A stretch of DNA of 64,000 nt from Streptomyces typhae. Its GTDB lineage: Bacteria > Actinomycetota > Actinomycetes > Streptomycetales > Streptomycetaceae. Shown one piece after another: positions 57,294 to 64,000 of the stretch. The stretch's first letter is position 1; the number at the start of each line of letters is the position of its first letter. The position numbers and the translations under genes were made by a program. The notes beneath the pieces are model-generated. The model did no database searches. It had not been told where the DNA came from and worked only from the letters and a program-made list of their open reading frames with translations. The stretch lies in assembly GCF_009755605.1 (NCBI RefSeq), contig NZ_WPNZ01000021.1:62001-126000 (forward strand), given 5' to 3'.

Positions 57294-58099
57294 GACTTCT
57301 TGGCCTTTGCGGTCCGGGCGGCGACCCACACGGCGACCGCGATCAGTGCGCCGAGGCCGAAGATCCAGGCGAAGAGGCCTTCGCTGACCGGTCCGAGACC
57401 GCCCAGCTTGAGACCGCCGGGGCTCTCGGTCTTCTCACCGTTGACCGCGTCGAGGTACGCGATGATGTCCTTCTTGTTCTTCTCCGGCATCGTCGTGTCG
57501 GGGAAGGACGGCATGTTCTGCGGGCCCGTCTGCATGGCCTCGTAGATGTGCTTGGGGCTGACGCCCTCCAGGCTCGGAGCGAACTTGCCGTGCGTCAGCG
57601 CGCCGCCTTCACCGGTGAAGTTGTGGCACTGCGCGCAGTTGGTACGGAAGAGTTCACCGCCCTTGGCGATGTCGGCGCCCTCGGGGCTGACCTGCTTCTC
57701 GGTCGGGACGTTGGGGCCGGCGCCGAGCGAGGCCACGTACGCGGCCAGCTGGTCGATCTGGGCCTGGTTGTAGATGACCTTCTTCTTGGGCGCCTGGGCG
57801 CCCTGCTGCTGGAGCGGCATCCGGCCGGTGCCGACCTGGAAGTCGACAGCGGCGGCGCCCACGCCCACCAGGCTCGGGCCGTCGGAGGAGCCCTGACCGC
57901 CGGTTCCGTGGCAGCTGGAGCAGCCCACGGCATAGAGCTTCTTGCCCTCGTCGATGGCGAGGGACTGAGCGGTTTCGTCGGCCTGCGCCTTGTCCGCCGG
58001 CGCGAACGCGGCGTACAGCCCCCCGGTGGCCGCCAGCGCGAGGAGTAGGACGACGACCGCCGCCAGCGGATGGCGTCGTCGTGCGGAGAGCTTTTTCAC
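57290..58099 (-). CDS. qcrC: cytochrome bc1 complex diheme cytochrome c subunit
   Basis: 269 residues. N-terminal signal-anchor (PLAAVVVLLLALAATGGLYAAF), two c-type haem sites CSSCHGTGG and CAQCHNFTG with Met ligands (GRMPLQ, NMPSFPDTTM), and a C-terminal membrane helix (GLFAWIFGLGALIAVAVWVAA). In actinobacteria this diheme protein takes the place of both cytochrome c1 and the mobile cytochrome c, linking the bc1 complex to the aa3 oxidase. GTG 58099. First gene of the qcrCAB set, 102 bases after ctaE. Confidence 0.97.
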   Translation of the reverse strand: MKKLSARRRHPLAAVVVLLLALAATGGLYAAFAPADKAQADETAQSLAIDEGKKLYAVGCSSCHGTGGQGSSDGPSLVGVGAAAVDFQVGTGRMPLQQQGAQAPKKKVIYNQAQIDQLAAYVASLGAGPNVPTEKQVSPEGADIAKGGELFRTNCAQCHNFTGEGGALTHGKFAPSLEGVSPKHIYEAMQTGPQNMPSFPDTTMPEKNKKDIIAYLDAVNGEKTESPGGLKLGGLGPVSEGLFAWIFGLGALIAVAVWVAARTAKAKKS

Positions 58100-58201
58100 G
58101 GATTACCCCGGTGTCAGGATCTTCTGCGTCGATGCTTCTGGAATGTGTCGGTACGTCGGGGTGTCCGGGCGGCCGAAGCGCCGCGCGGTCCCCGCCACCG
58201 A

Positions 58202-58822
58202 CTACTTGATCATGTAGATCGTGGCGAAGAGGCCGATCCAGACGACATCGACGAAGTGCCAGTAGTAGGACACGACGATGGCGGCGGTCGCCTGCTCGTG
58301 GGTGAACCTCCGGGCCGCGTAGGTGCGGCCGAGGACCAGCAGGAAGGCGATGAGTCCGCCTGTCACATGCAGTCCGTGGAAGCCGGTGGTCAGGTAGAAC
58401 ACCGAGCCGTACGGGTCGGACGAGAGCGAGAGGCCCTCGTGCTTGACCAGCTCCGTGTACTCGAAGACCTGACCGCCGATGAAGATCGCACCCATGATGA
58501 AGGTGACGATGAACCACATCCGGAGCTTCTTCACGTCACCGCGCTCGGCGGCGAAGACGCCGAGCTGACACGTGAGGGAGGAGAGCACCAGGATGGTGGT
58601 GTTCGTCGCCGAGAACGGGAAGTTCAGGCTGTCCGCCATTTCCTTCCAGTGCTCTGGACCTGTCACCGATCGCAGGGTGAAGTACATCGCGAAGAGGGCC
58701 GCGAAGAACATCAGCTCGGAACTCAGCCAGATGATGGTTCCGACGCTGGTGAGGTTCGGTCGATTGACCGGCGGGTGCGCGTGCCCGGTATCTACTGTCG
58801 TTGCTGTCGCCACGACCGACAT
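58202..58822 (-). CDS. ctaE: cytochrome c oxidase subunit III
   Basis: 206 residues with five membrane helices, the short bacterial form. Typical segments: VGTIIWLSSELMFFAALFAMYF, ILVLSSLTCQLGVFAAERGD, FYLTTGFHGLHVTGGLIAFLL and YWHFVDVVWIGLFATIYM. Stabilises subunit I of the aa3 oxidase. ATG 58822 is the likely start; a perfect palindrome spans it. Leads the ctaE-qcrCAB operon, separated from ctaCDF by the L,D-transpeptidase and receiver-like genes. Confidence 0.96.
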   Translation of the reverse strand: MSVVATATTVDTGHAHPPVNRPNLTSVGTIIWLSSELMFFAALFAMYFTLRSVTGPEHWKEMADSLNFPFSATNTTILVLSSLTCQLGVFAAERGDVKKLRMWFIVTFIMGAIFIGGQVFEYTELVKHEGLSLSSDPYGSVFYLTTGFHGLHVTGGLIAFLLVLGRTYAARRFTHEQATAAIVVSYYWHFVDVVWIGLFATIYMIK

Positions 58823-58833
58823 TATGTCGGTCG
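58813..58833. promoter_or_regulatory. perfect 10-bp dyad across the ctaE start codon
   Basis: CGACCGACAT (58813-58822), T, ATGTCGGTCG (58824-58833). The ctaE start codon is in one arm. As DNA it could be an operator; as RNA a hairpin would hide the start codon. Confidence 0.5.
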
Positions 58834-58987
58834 CTTATCCCGCCCTCACCCCGGGGGGTGCCGTTCGGAGTGTCTGCGGCGTGTGTCCAGCCCGTATGGC
58901 CCATCGCGGCGGTGTCCGAAGCGCTGTTGACGGGGTGTCGGGAGGGGTAGCATCCGCGCGAGATCCCCTCGACGAAGCGGAGGAACC

Positions 58988-59389
58988 ATGCAGCCGACCG
59001 CCACGGTGCTGGTCTACAGCGACGACGCGAACACCCGGGAGCAGGTCCGCCTGGCCACCGGGCGCAGGCCGGCCGGTGACGTCCCGGAAGTCCGCTTCGT
59101 CGAGTGCGCCACGCTCCCCGCGGTTCTCCGGGAGCTGGACAAGGGCGGCATCGATGTCTGCGTCCTCGACGGGGAGGCCGCGCCCGCCGGCGGCATGGGC
59201 GTGTGCCGGCAGATCAAGGACGAGGTCTTCCAGGCGCCGCCGGTGCTTCTGCTCATCGGGCGGCCGCAGGATGCCTGGCTGGCCACCTGGAGCCGTGCGG
59301 AGGCCGCGGTGACCTTGCCGGTCGAGCCTGTGGAGTTCGCCTCCGCCTTGGCGTCCCTGCTGCGCAGCAGGGACGCCCTCAGCGCCTGA
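58988..59389 (+). CDS. receiver-like protein without output domain
   Basis: 133 residues with a response-regulator receiver pattern: VLVYSDDANTREQVRLA (acidic pair), VRFVECA, ICVLDGEAAPAG-like VCVLDGEAAPAGG (possible phospho-Asp), VLLLIGRPQDAW, and VTLPVEPVEFASALASLL. The conserved Lys before Pro in the last loop (KP) is Leu-Pro here, so normal phosphorylation switching is doubtful. No DNA-binding part. GGAGGAACC precedes ATG 58988. Sits between the two halves of the respiratory cluster in the opposite direction to ctaE. Confidence 0.82.
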   Translation: MQPTATVLVYSDDANTREQVRLATGRRPAGDVPEVRFVECATLPAVLRELDKGGIDVCVLDGEAAPAGGMGVCRQIKDEVFQAPPVLLLIGRPQDAWLATWSRAEAAVTLPVEPVEFASALASLLRSRDALSA

Positions 59390-59440
59390 GGGGGCGGGGC
59401 CGGGCGCTGTTCGGCGGGTGCTGCTGCGTTGTGGCTGGGC

Positions 59441-59460
59441 GCGCAGTTCCCCGCGCCCCT
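59441..59460. repeat. dispersed repeat, same 20 bases as near trpD
   Basis: GCGCAGTTCCCCGCGCCCCT, identical to 53329-53348, in the spacer after the receiver-like gene; followed by short GGGCCCC-rich inverted repeats to about 59510 that may serve as terminator for both convergent genes. Confidence 0.85.
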
Positions 59461-59511
59461 GGAAGGGCCCCTTCAGGGCCCCCAGGGCCCCTCAGGGGCC
59501 CTCCCGGGGCC

Positions 59512-60759
59512 TCAGGTCGGCTGGGGGCGCAGGCGGGCCGCGTCCGTGCGGGTCGGGCCCTCCCTGGTGTCGGCCAGGAGGGCGCTGCCCTTGCGCCACT
59601 TGTCCCAGCTCACGTTCCAGTCGCCGAATCCGTTCCCGAACGGGTCCATGTCGGCGCCGCCGCTGTTGACGACCTTCACGATGTCGCCCTGGCGGACGGT
59701 CTCGTAGAACCAGGCGGCGTTGCCCGTGCTCATGCCCGTGCAGCCATGGCTGGTGTTCGCGCTCCCCTGGGAGCCCACCGACCAGGGGGCCGCGTGCACG
59801 TACTCGCCGCTGTCGGTGACCCGCGTCGCGTAGTAGACCATTTTGTCGTAGAAGTCCGCCGAGCCGATGCTGGCGCTGGTCATACGGACGACGTACTCCT
59901 TGCCGAGCACCACCTTGATGCCGTTGCGGGTGGCGTAGCCGGGCTTGCCGGTCGTCACCGGGATGGAGTTGATCTCCTTGCCGTTGCGGTAGACGGTCAT
60001 CGAGTGCGCGCCGGCGTCCGTCACCGCCTCGACCTTGTCGCCGGTGGTGAAGCGCAGCGGCTTCGCGGGGGCGCCCCAGAGCTTGTCGGTGACCTTGATG
60101 CCGTCGAGGTTGCTGTGCAGGTCGACGGTGGCGTTCGCGGGCCAGTACTCCTTGGGGCGGTAGTGCAGCGTCCGGTCGTCCACCCAGTGCCAGGCGCCCT
60201 CCGTGGCGGGCTGTGAGCGCACCTTCAGGGCCCGCTCCACGGCGGTCCTCGCCTGCTTGCCCTTGACGTCGGCGCTGAGCTTCGCCGTGGCCGGCTGGCC
60301 GACGCCGTACTTGCCCGCCTGCGGCCCGAAGGTGACCTTCAGCTGCTTCTTCTCGGCGGCCTGGCTCGTGGCGAAGGTGAGGACCTTGCGGCCCGGTGCG
60401 CCCTTGTCGTCCTCCGTGCTGACCCGGACGGTGTAGTGCGCGCCCGCGGCCAGCGGCGCCGTGCTGCGCCACCGGGAGCCGTCGGCGCGCAGTTCGCCCG
60501 CCACATAGCGGCCCATGGCGTCGGTGGCGGTCACGTCGGTGATGCGTCCGCCGCCGCCCTGGGCGGTCACTTCGAGGGGCTTGTCCGGGTCGGCCTTCCG
60601 GCTGCCCGCGGGCCCGTTGAAGGCGACCTGACTCGCCGCGTCGTACGGCTTGGCCGAGAGCGGATGGCCGTCGTTGCCGCAGGCCGTGGCCCCCGCACCG
60701 AGGGCGACCACCAGCAACGTACAGCTCAGTACCGTGCGGATTCGCGGTGAGTTGCTCAT
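59512..60759 (-). CDS. L,D-transpeptidase lipoprotein
   Basis: About 415 residues. Signal peptide with lipobox-like ATAC (LLVVALGAGATACGND), so lipid-anchored outside. Two Ig-like domains follow (about 40-235), then the YkuD catalytic domain with HAAPWSVGSQG and the active-site SHGCTGMST. Forms 3-3 cross-links in peptidoglycan, by family (LdtMt2-like architecture). ATG 60759 is used; a GTG at 60765 is in frame. No clear ribosome site. Its insertion between cta genes is the common Streptomyces order. Confidence 0.93.
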   Translation of the reverse strand: MSNSPRIRTVLSCTLLVVALGAGATACGNDGHPLSAKPYDAASQVAFNGPAGSRKADPDKPLEVTAQGGGGRITDVTATDAMGRYVAGELRADGSRWRSTAPLAAGAHYTVRVSTEDDKGAPGRKVLTFATSQAAEKKQLKVTFGPQAGKYGVGQPATAKLSADVKGKQARTAVERALKVRSQPATEGAWHWVDDRTLHYRPKEYWPANATVDLHSNLDGIKVTDKLWGAPAKPLRFTTGDKVEAVTDAGAHSMTVYRNGKEINSIPVTTGKPGYATRNGIKVVLGKEYVVRMTSASIGSADFYDKMVYYATRVTDSGEYVHAAPWSVGSQGSANTSHGCTGMSTGNAAWFYETVRQGDIVKVVNSGGADMDPFGNGFGDWNVSWDKWRKGSALLADTREGPTRTDAARLRPQPT

Positions 60760-60849
60760 GAGCACACGGTATGAAGATTCACCAAGTCCGGCGCGCGGAG
60801 TGCTCCGTACGAGTTTCCCCGGATTCCCCCGGACGGGCGAACGGAAAGC

Positions 60850-60893
60850 CGAAGGGGCCCGGACGCTCCTGACGGAGTGTCCGGGCCCCTTCG
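60850..60893. terminator. terminator after ctaF
   Basis: 20-bp stem: CGAAGGGGCCCGGACGCTCC (60850-60869) and GGAGTGTCCGGGCCCCTTCG (60874-60893), one G-U, loop TGAC. Ends the ctaCDF operon. Confidence 0.92.
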
Positions 60894-60912
60894 GGCCCGC
60901 GGTGCGGGAGGA

Positions 60913-61311
60913 CTACTGGTTCTGGTTCTCGCCGCGGTAGTACTCGAAGACCCAGCCCCACAGACCGATCAGCAGCATCGGGGCCGAGAAGTACAGCAGC
61001 CACCAGCCGAAGACGACACCCATGAAGGCGAGCGCGCCACCGACGGCCAGGGACAGCGGCTGCCAGCTGTGCGGGCTGAAGAAGCCCACCTCGCCGGCCT
61101 CGTCCGCGACGTCGGCCTCCTTGTTGTCCTGTGCCGAGGCGTCGACCCGCCGGGCCGTGAAGGCCAGGTAGTAGCCGATCATGATGCACAGGCCGAAAGC
61201 CAGGAAGAGCGCGGTGGTACCGGCGGGCTCCTTCGACCACCAGCCATAGACGATCGCCATGGCCAGTACGAAGACGCTCAGCCAGATGAACATCTTGCCC
61301 TGGATCTTCAC
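60913..61311 (-). CDS. ctaF: cytochrome c oxidase subunit IV (actinobacterial)
   Basis: 132 residues, four membrane helices (FIWLSVFVLAMAIVYGWW, TALFLAFGLCIMIGYYLAFTA, LSLAVGGALAFMGVVFGWWLL and MLLIGLWGWVFEYY). Small subunit IV specific to actinobacterial aa3 oxidases. GTG 61311 overlaps the ctaD stop by four bases. Last gene of ctaCDF. Confidence 0.95.
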   Translation of the reverse strand: MKIQGKMFIWLSVFVLAMAIVYGWWSKEPAGTTALFLAFGLCIMIGYYLAFTARRVDASAQDNKEADVADEAGEVGFFSPHSWQPLSLAVGGALAFMGVVFGWWLLYFSAPMLLIGLWGWVFEYYRGENQNQ

Positions 61312-63044
61312 TTGCCGGCCTCCTTGCTGCCGGCGAGGGCCTTCTCGCCGTGACCGGTGTTCTCGAGCTGGTCGAGGGCGGCGATCTCCGGGTGGTGCAG
61401 GTCGAACGCCGGGGATTCACTGCGGATGCGCGGCAGCGTGAGGAAGTTGTGCCGCGGCGGCGGGCAGGACGTGGCCCACTCCAGGGAGCGGCCGTAGCCC
61501 CACGGGTCGTCGACCTCGATCTTCTTGCCGTACTTGGCGGTCTTCCAGATGTTGTAGAAGAACGGCAGGATCGACAGACCGAGCAGGAACGAACAGATCG
61601 TCGAGATCGTGTTCAGGGCGGTGAAGCCGTCGGCGTCCAGGTAGTCCGCGTACCGGCGCGGCATGCCCTCGGCGCCCAGCCAGTGCTGCACCAGGAACGT
61701 GCCGTGGAAGCCCACGAACAGCGTCCAGAAGGTGATCTTGCCGAGGCGCTCGTCGAGCATCTTGCCGGTGAACTTCGGCCACCAGAAGTGGAAGCCGGAG
61801 AACATCGCGAACACCACGGTGCCGAAGACGACGTAGTGGAAGTGCGCGACCACGAAGTACGAGTCGGACACGTGGAAGTCCATCGGCGGCGAGGCCAGGA
61901 TGACACCCGTCAGACCACCGAAGGTGAAGGTGATCAGGAAGCCGATCGCCCAGAGCATCGGGGTCTCGAAGGACAAGGACCCCTTCCACATCGTTCCGAT
62001 CCAGTTGAAGAACTTCACGCCCGTCGGTACGGCGATGAGGAACGTCATGAAGGAGAAGAACGGTAGGAGTACACCGCCTGTGACGTACATGTGGTGCGCC
62101 CACACCGTCACGGAAAGACCGGCGATCGCGATGGTCGCGCCGATCAGGCCCATGTAGCCGAACATCGGCTTGCGGGAGAAGACCGGAATGACCTCGGAAA
62201 TGATTCCGAAGAATGGGAGCGCGATGATGTACACCTCTGGATGGCCGAAGAACCAGAAGAGGTGTTGCCACAGCAGGGCGCCGCCATTGGCCGCGTCGAA
62301 GATATGGGCACCGAATTTGCGGTCCGCCTCCAGGGCGAACAGCGCGGCGGCGAGCACCGGGAAGGCGAGCAGCACGAGCACGGCCGTGAGCAGCACGTTC
62401 CACACGAAGATCGGCATGCGGAACATCGTCATGCCGGGGGCGCGCATGCAGATGATGGTGGTGATGAAGTTGACCGAGCCGAGGATCGTGCCGAAGCCGG
62501 AGAAGGCCAGACCCATGATCCACATGTCGGCGCCGATGCCCGGCGACCGGACCGCGTCCGAGAGCGGCGAGTAGGCGAACCAGCCGAAGTCCGCGGCGCC
62601 GTTCGGGGTGAGGAAGCCACCGACCGCGATCAGCGAGCCGAACAGGTACAGCCAGTAGGCGAACATGTTCAGACGTGGGAAGGCCACGTCGGGGGCGCCG
62701 ATCTGGAGCGGCATGATCCAGTTCGCGAAGCCCGCGAACAGCGGCGTCGCGAACATCAGCAGCATGATCGTGCCGTGCATCGTGAACGCCTGGTTGAACT
62801 GCTCGTTCGACATGATCTGCGTACCCGGCCGGGCCAGCTCGGCGCGCATGAAGAGCGCCATGACGCCGCCGATGCAGAAGAACGCGAACGACGTGACCAG
62901 ATACAGCGTGCCGATCGTCTTGTGATCGGTGGTGGTCATCCACTTGATGATGACGTTGCCCGGCTGCTTGCGCCTGACCGGCAGCTCGTTCTCGTACGAG
63001 TCCTCTGCTGCCGCGGCACCCTGGGGTTCGTTGAGGATGCTCAC
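61308..63044 (-). CDS. ctaD: cytochrome c oxidase subunit I
   Basis: 578 residues, twelve helices. Catalytic subunit of the aa3 oxidase, reducing O2 and pumping protons. Haem a His in FTMHGTIMLLM; CuB His and cross-linked Tyr in FWFFGHPEVYIIALPFFG; CuB His pair in VWAHHMYVTG; haem a3 and a ligands in FVVAHFHYVVFG; K-channel region FGGLTGVILASPP. GTG 63044 is the start, overlapping the ctaC stop by four bases; the frame is open further upstream. Confidence 0.98.
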   Translation of the reverse strand: MSILNEPQGAAAAEDSYENELPVRRKQPGNVIIKWMTTTDHKTIGTLYLVTSFAFFCIGGVMALFMRAELARPGTQIMSNEQFNQAFTMHGTIMLLMFATPLFAGFANWIMPLQIGAPDVAFPRLNMFAYWLYLFGSLIAVGGFLTPNGAADFGWFAYSPLSDAVRSPGIGADMWIMGLAFSGFGTILGSVNFITTIICMRAPGMTMFRMPIFVWNVLLTAVLVLLAFPVLAAALFALEADRKFGAHIFDAANGGALLWQHLFWFFGHPEVYIIALPFFGIISEVIPVFSRKPMFGYMGLIGATIAIAGLSVTVWAHHMYVTGGVLLPFFSFMTFLIAVPTGVKFFNWIGTMWKGSLSFETPMLWAIGFLITFTFGGLTGVILASPPMDFHVSDSYFVVAHFHYVVFGTVVFAMFSGFHFWWPKFTGKMLDERLGKITFWTLFVGFHGTFLVQHWLGAEGMPRRYADYLDADGFTALNTISTICSFLLGLSILPFFYNIWKTAKYGKKIEVDDPWGYGRSLEWATSCPPPRHNFLTLPRIRSESPAFDLHHPEIAALDQLENTGHGEKALAGSKEAGK

Positions 63045-64000
63045 AGGTTGTTCGTCTCCCGGTTCTTCTCGTGGCCCGTCTGCTCGATGCCGGCCGGGAT
63101 GTAACCGGTCTGGTTCTTCTTCGCGAGGTCCTCGAGGTGCTTCTGGTAGCGCTCGGGAGAGACGACCTTGACGTTGAAGAGCATCCGGGAGTGGTCGACG
63201 CCGCACAGCTCGGCGCACTTGCCCATGAAGGTGCCCTCCTTGTTCGGAGTGACCTCGAAGGCGTTGGTGTGACCCGGGATGACGTCCTGCTTCATCAGGA
63301 ACGGAACCACCCAGAAGGAGTGGATGACGTCACGCGAAGTCAGTACGAAGCGGACCTTCTCGCCCTTGGGGAGCCAGAGGGTCGGGCCCGGGTTGCCGTT
63401 CTGCGGGTTCCGCTCGCCGGGCGTGCCGACCTGGTAGACGCCGCCGGCGTCCGCCGGGAAGTCCTTGCGGAAGCGGTCCGGAATGGCGTCCAGTTCCTTG
63501 GCGGTCCTGGCGTTGTCCTTGTTGGAGCCCGGCACGTTCTCGATGTAGTTGAAGCCCCAGCTCCACTGGAAGCCGACCACGTTGATGGTGTGGGCGGGCT
63601 TGTCGTCGAGCTTGAGGAGCTTGGACTCGTCACGTGCCGTGAAGTAGAAGAGCACCGAGACGATGATGAGCGGAACCACCGTGTACAGCGCCTCGATGGG
63701 CATGTTGTAACGCGTCTGCGGAGGAACCTCCACCTTGGTGCGGCTGCGCCGGTGGAAGATGACGCTCCACAGGATCAGGCCCCAGACCAGCACGCCCGTG
63801 GCGAGCGCAGCCGCCCACGAGCCCTGCCAGAGGGAGAGGATCCGCGGAGCCTCCTCCGTGACCGGGGTCGGCATACCAAGGCGGGGAAAGTCCTTGTATG
63901 TGCAACCGGTGGCGGTTACCAGGACCAGGCCCGCAGTCAATGCCTGCAGCAGCTTCCGCCGCATCGGGCGCCGCGGCGAGCGGTCGGAGCCGTTGGGACT
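63041..64000 (-). CDS. ctaC: cytochrome c oxidase subunit II, 5' end at window edge
   Basis: Carries the CuA centre that accepts electrons from QcrC. From ATG 63964 there are 307 residues: signal with lipobox ATGC (LVLVTATGCTYKD), two membrane helices (LATGVLVWGLILWSVIFH and ALYTVVPLIIVSVLFYFTA), FQWSWGFNY, and CuA ligands in VIHSFWVVPF and KCAELCGVDHSRM. The frame stays open to the window edge and reads SPNGSDRSPRRP before that Met, matching the start of Streptomyces CtaC as I recall it, so the true start is probably just outside; I therefore mark the gene to 64000. First gene of ctaCDF. Confidence 0.95.
   Translation of the reverse strand, partial: SPNGSDRSPRRPMRRKLLQALTAGLVLVTATGCTYKDFPRLGMPTPVTEEAPRILSLWQGSWAAALATGVLVWGLILWSVIFHRRSRTKVEVPPQTRYNMPIEALYTVVPLIIVSVLFYFTARDESKLLKLDDKPAHTINVVGFQWSWGFNYIENVPGSNKDNARTAKELDAIPDRFRKDFPADAGGVYQVGTPGERNPQNGNPGPTLWLPKGEKVRFVLTSRDVIHSFWVVPFLMKQDVIPGHTNAFEVTPNKEGTFMGKCAELCGVDHSRMLFNVKVVSPERYQKHLEDLAKKNQTGYIPAGIEQTGHEKNRETNNL

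Overview
This 64-kb window is chromosomal DNA of a Streptomyces (very high G+C; actinobacterial cta/qcr respiratory operon with a diheme QcrC; PASTA kinase; class II DAHP synthase; GTG/TTG starts; SAM-IV-type riboswitch; Streptomyces-type dispersed intergenic repeats). From memory, the gene order follows the conserved core of S. coelicolor around SCO2108-SCO2156. I could not run any search.

Layout. 1-9 kb: end of thiG, a PASTA Ser/Thr kinase, an AP-endonuclease-like protein, a His-rich DUF4396 membrane protein behind a CsoR-like copper box, a small molybdopterin oxidoreductase, bacterioferritin convergent with its iron-regulated ferredoxin Bfd, and class II DAHP synthase. 8-26 kb: a SRPBCC/DUF2867 protein divergent from a TetR regulator, a fused anthranilate synthase with a Trp-rich leader peptide and attenuator, D-lactate-type dehydrogenase, PFK, a MacRS-like two-component system, acyltransferase and esterase, the glucokinase region, an ArsA-like ATPase, and a long-chain acyl-CoA ligase.

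26,636-36,327: a 9.7-kb integrated element. Its ends hold attL and attR of a large serine integrase, and joining them rebuilds a near-perfect palindromic attP with a CT core. It carries the integrase (broken by one frameshift), a roughly 850-nt non-coding island (iteron-like repeats, a stem-loop RNA candidate and a class II tRNA-like fold), two HNH endonucleases, the stub of a small-terminase-like ORF, a lone HK97-type major capsid protein, small membrane proteins, and a cargo block: an XRE regulator divergent from an adenosylhomocysteinase-like NAD-binding protein, a Nudix hydrolase and two small coupled ORFs. There is no terminase large subunit, portal or tail gene. It is either a phage satellite or a deleted prophage. 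This is the least explained part of the window.

36.4-64 kb: mannosyltransferase-like GT4 and GT87 genes, a lipoprotein metallopeptidase, two NlpC/P60 hydrolases (one with a riboswitch-like leader), a NYN-domain protein, rhomboid plus a stand-alone Lrp ligand-binding domain, a two-component system with 11-bp-spaced direct-repeat operators in front of its own locus and of a DASS-type transporter, glycerate kinase, a class V aminotransferase behind a SAM-IV-like riboswitch, trpD, then the respiratory block qcrCAB-ctaE and ctaCDF with an L,D-transpeptidase and a receiver-like protein between them. The two halves of early Trp synthesis (DAHP synthase and trpEG; trpD) lie in separate single-gene units. 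Iron storage and release, copper, carbon catabolite control (glkA, pfkA) and aerobic respiration make up most of the rest.
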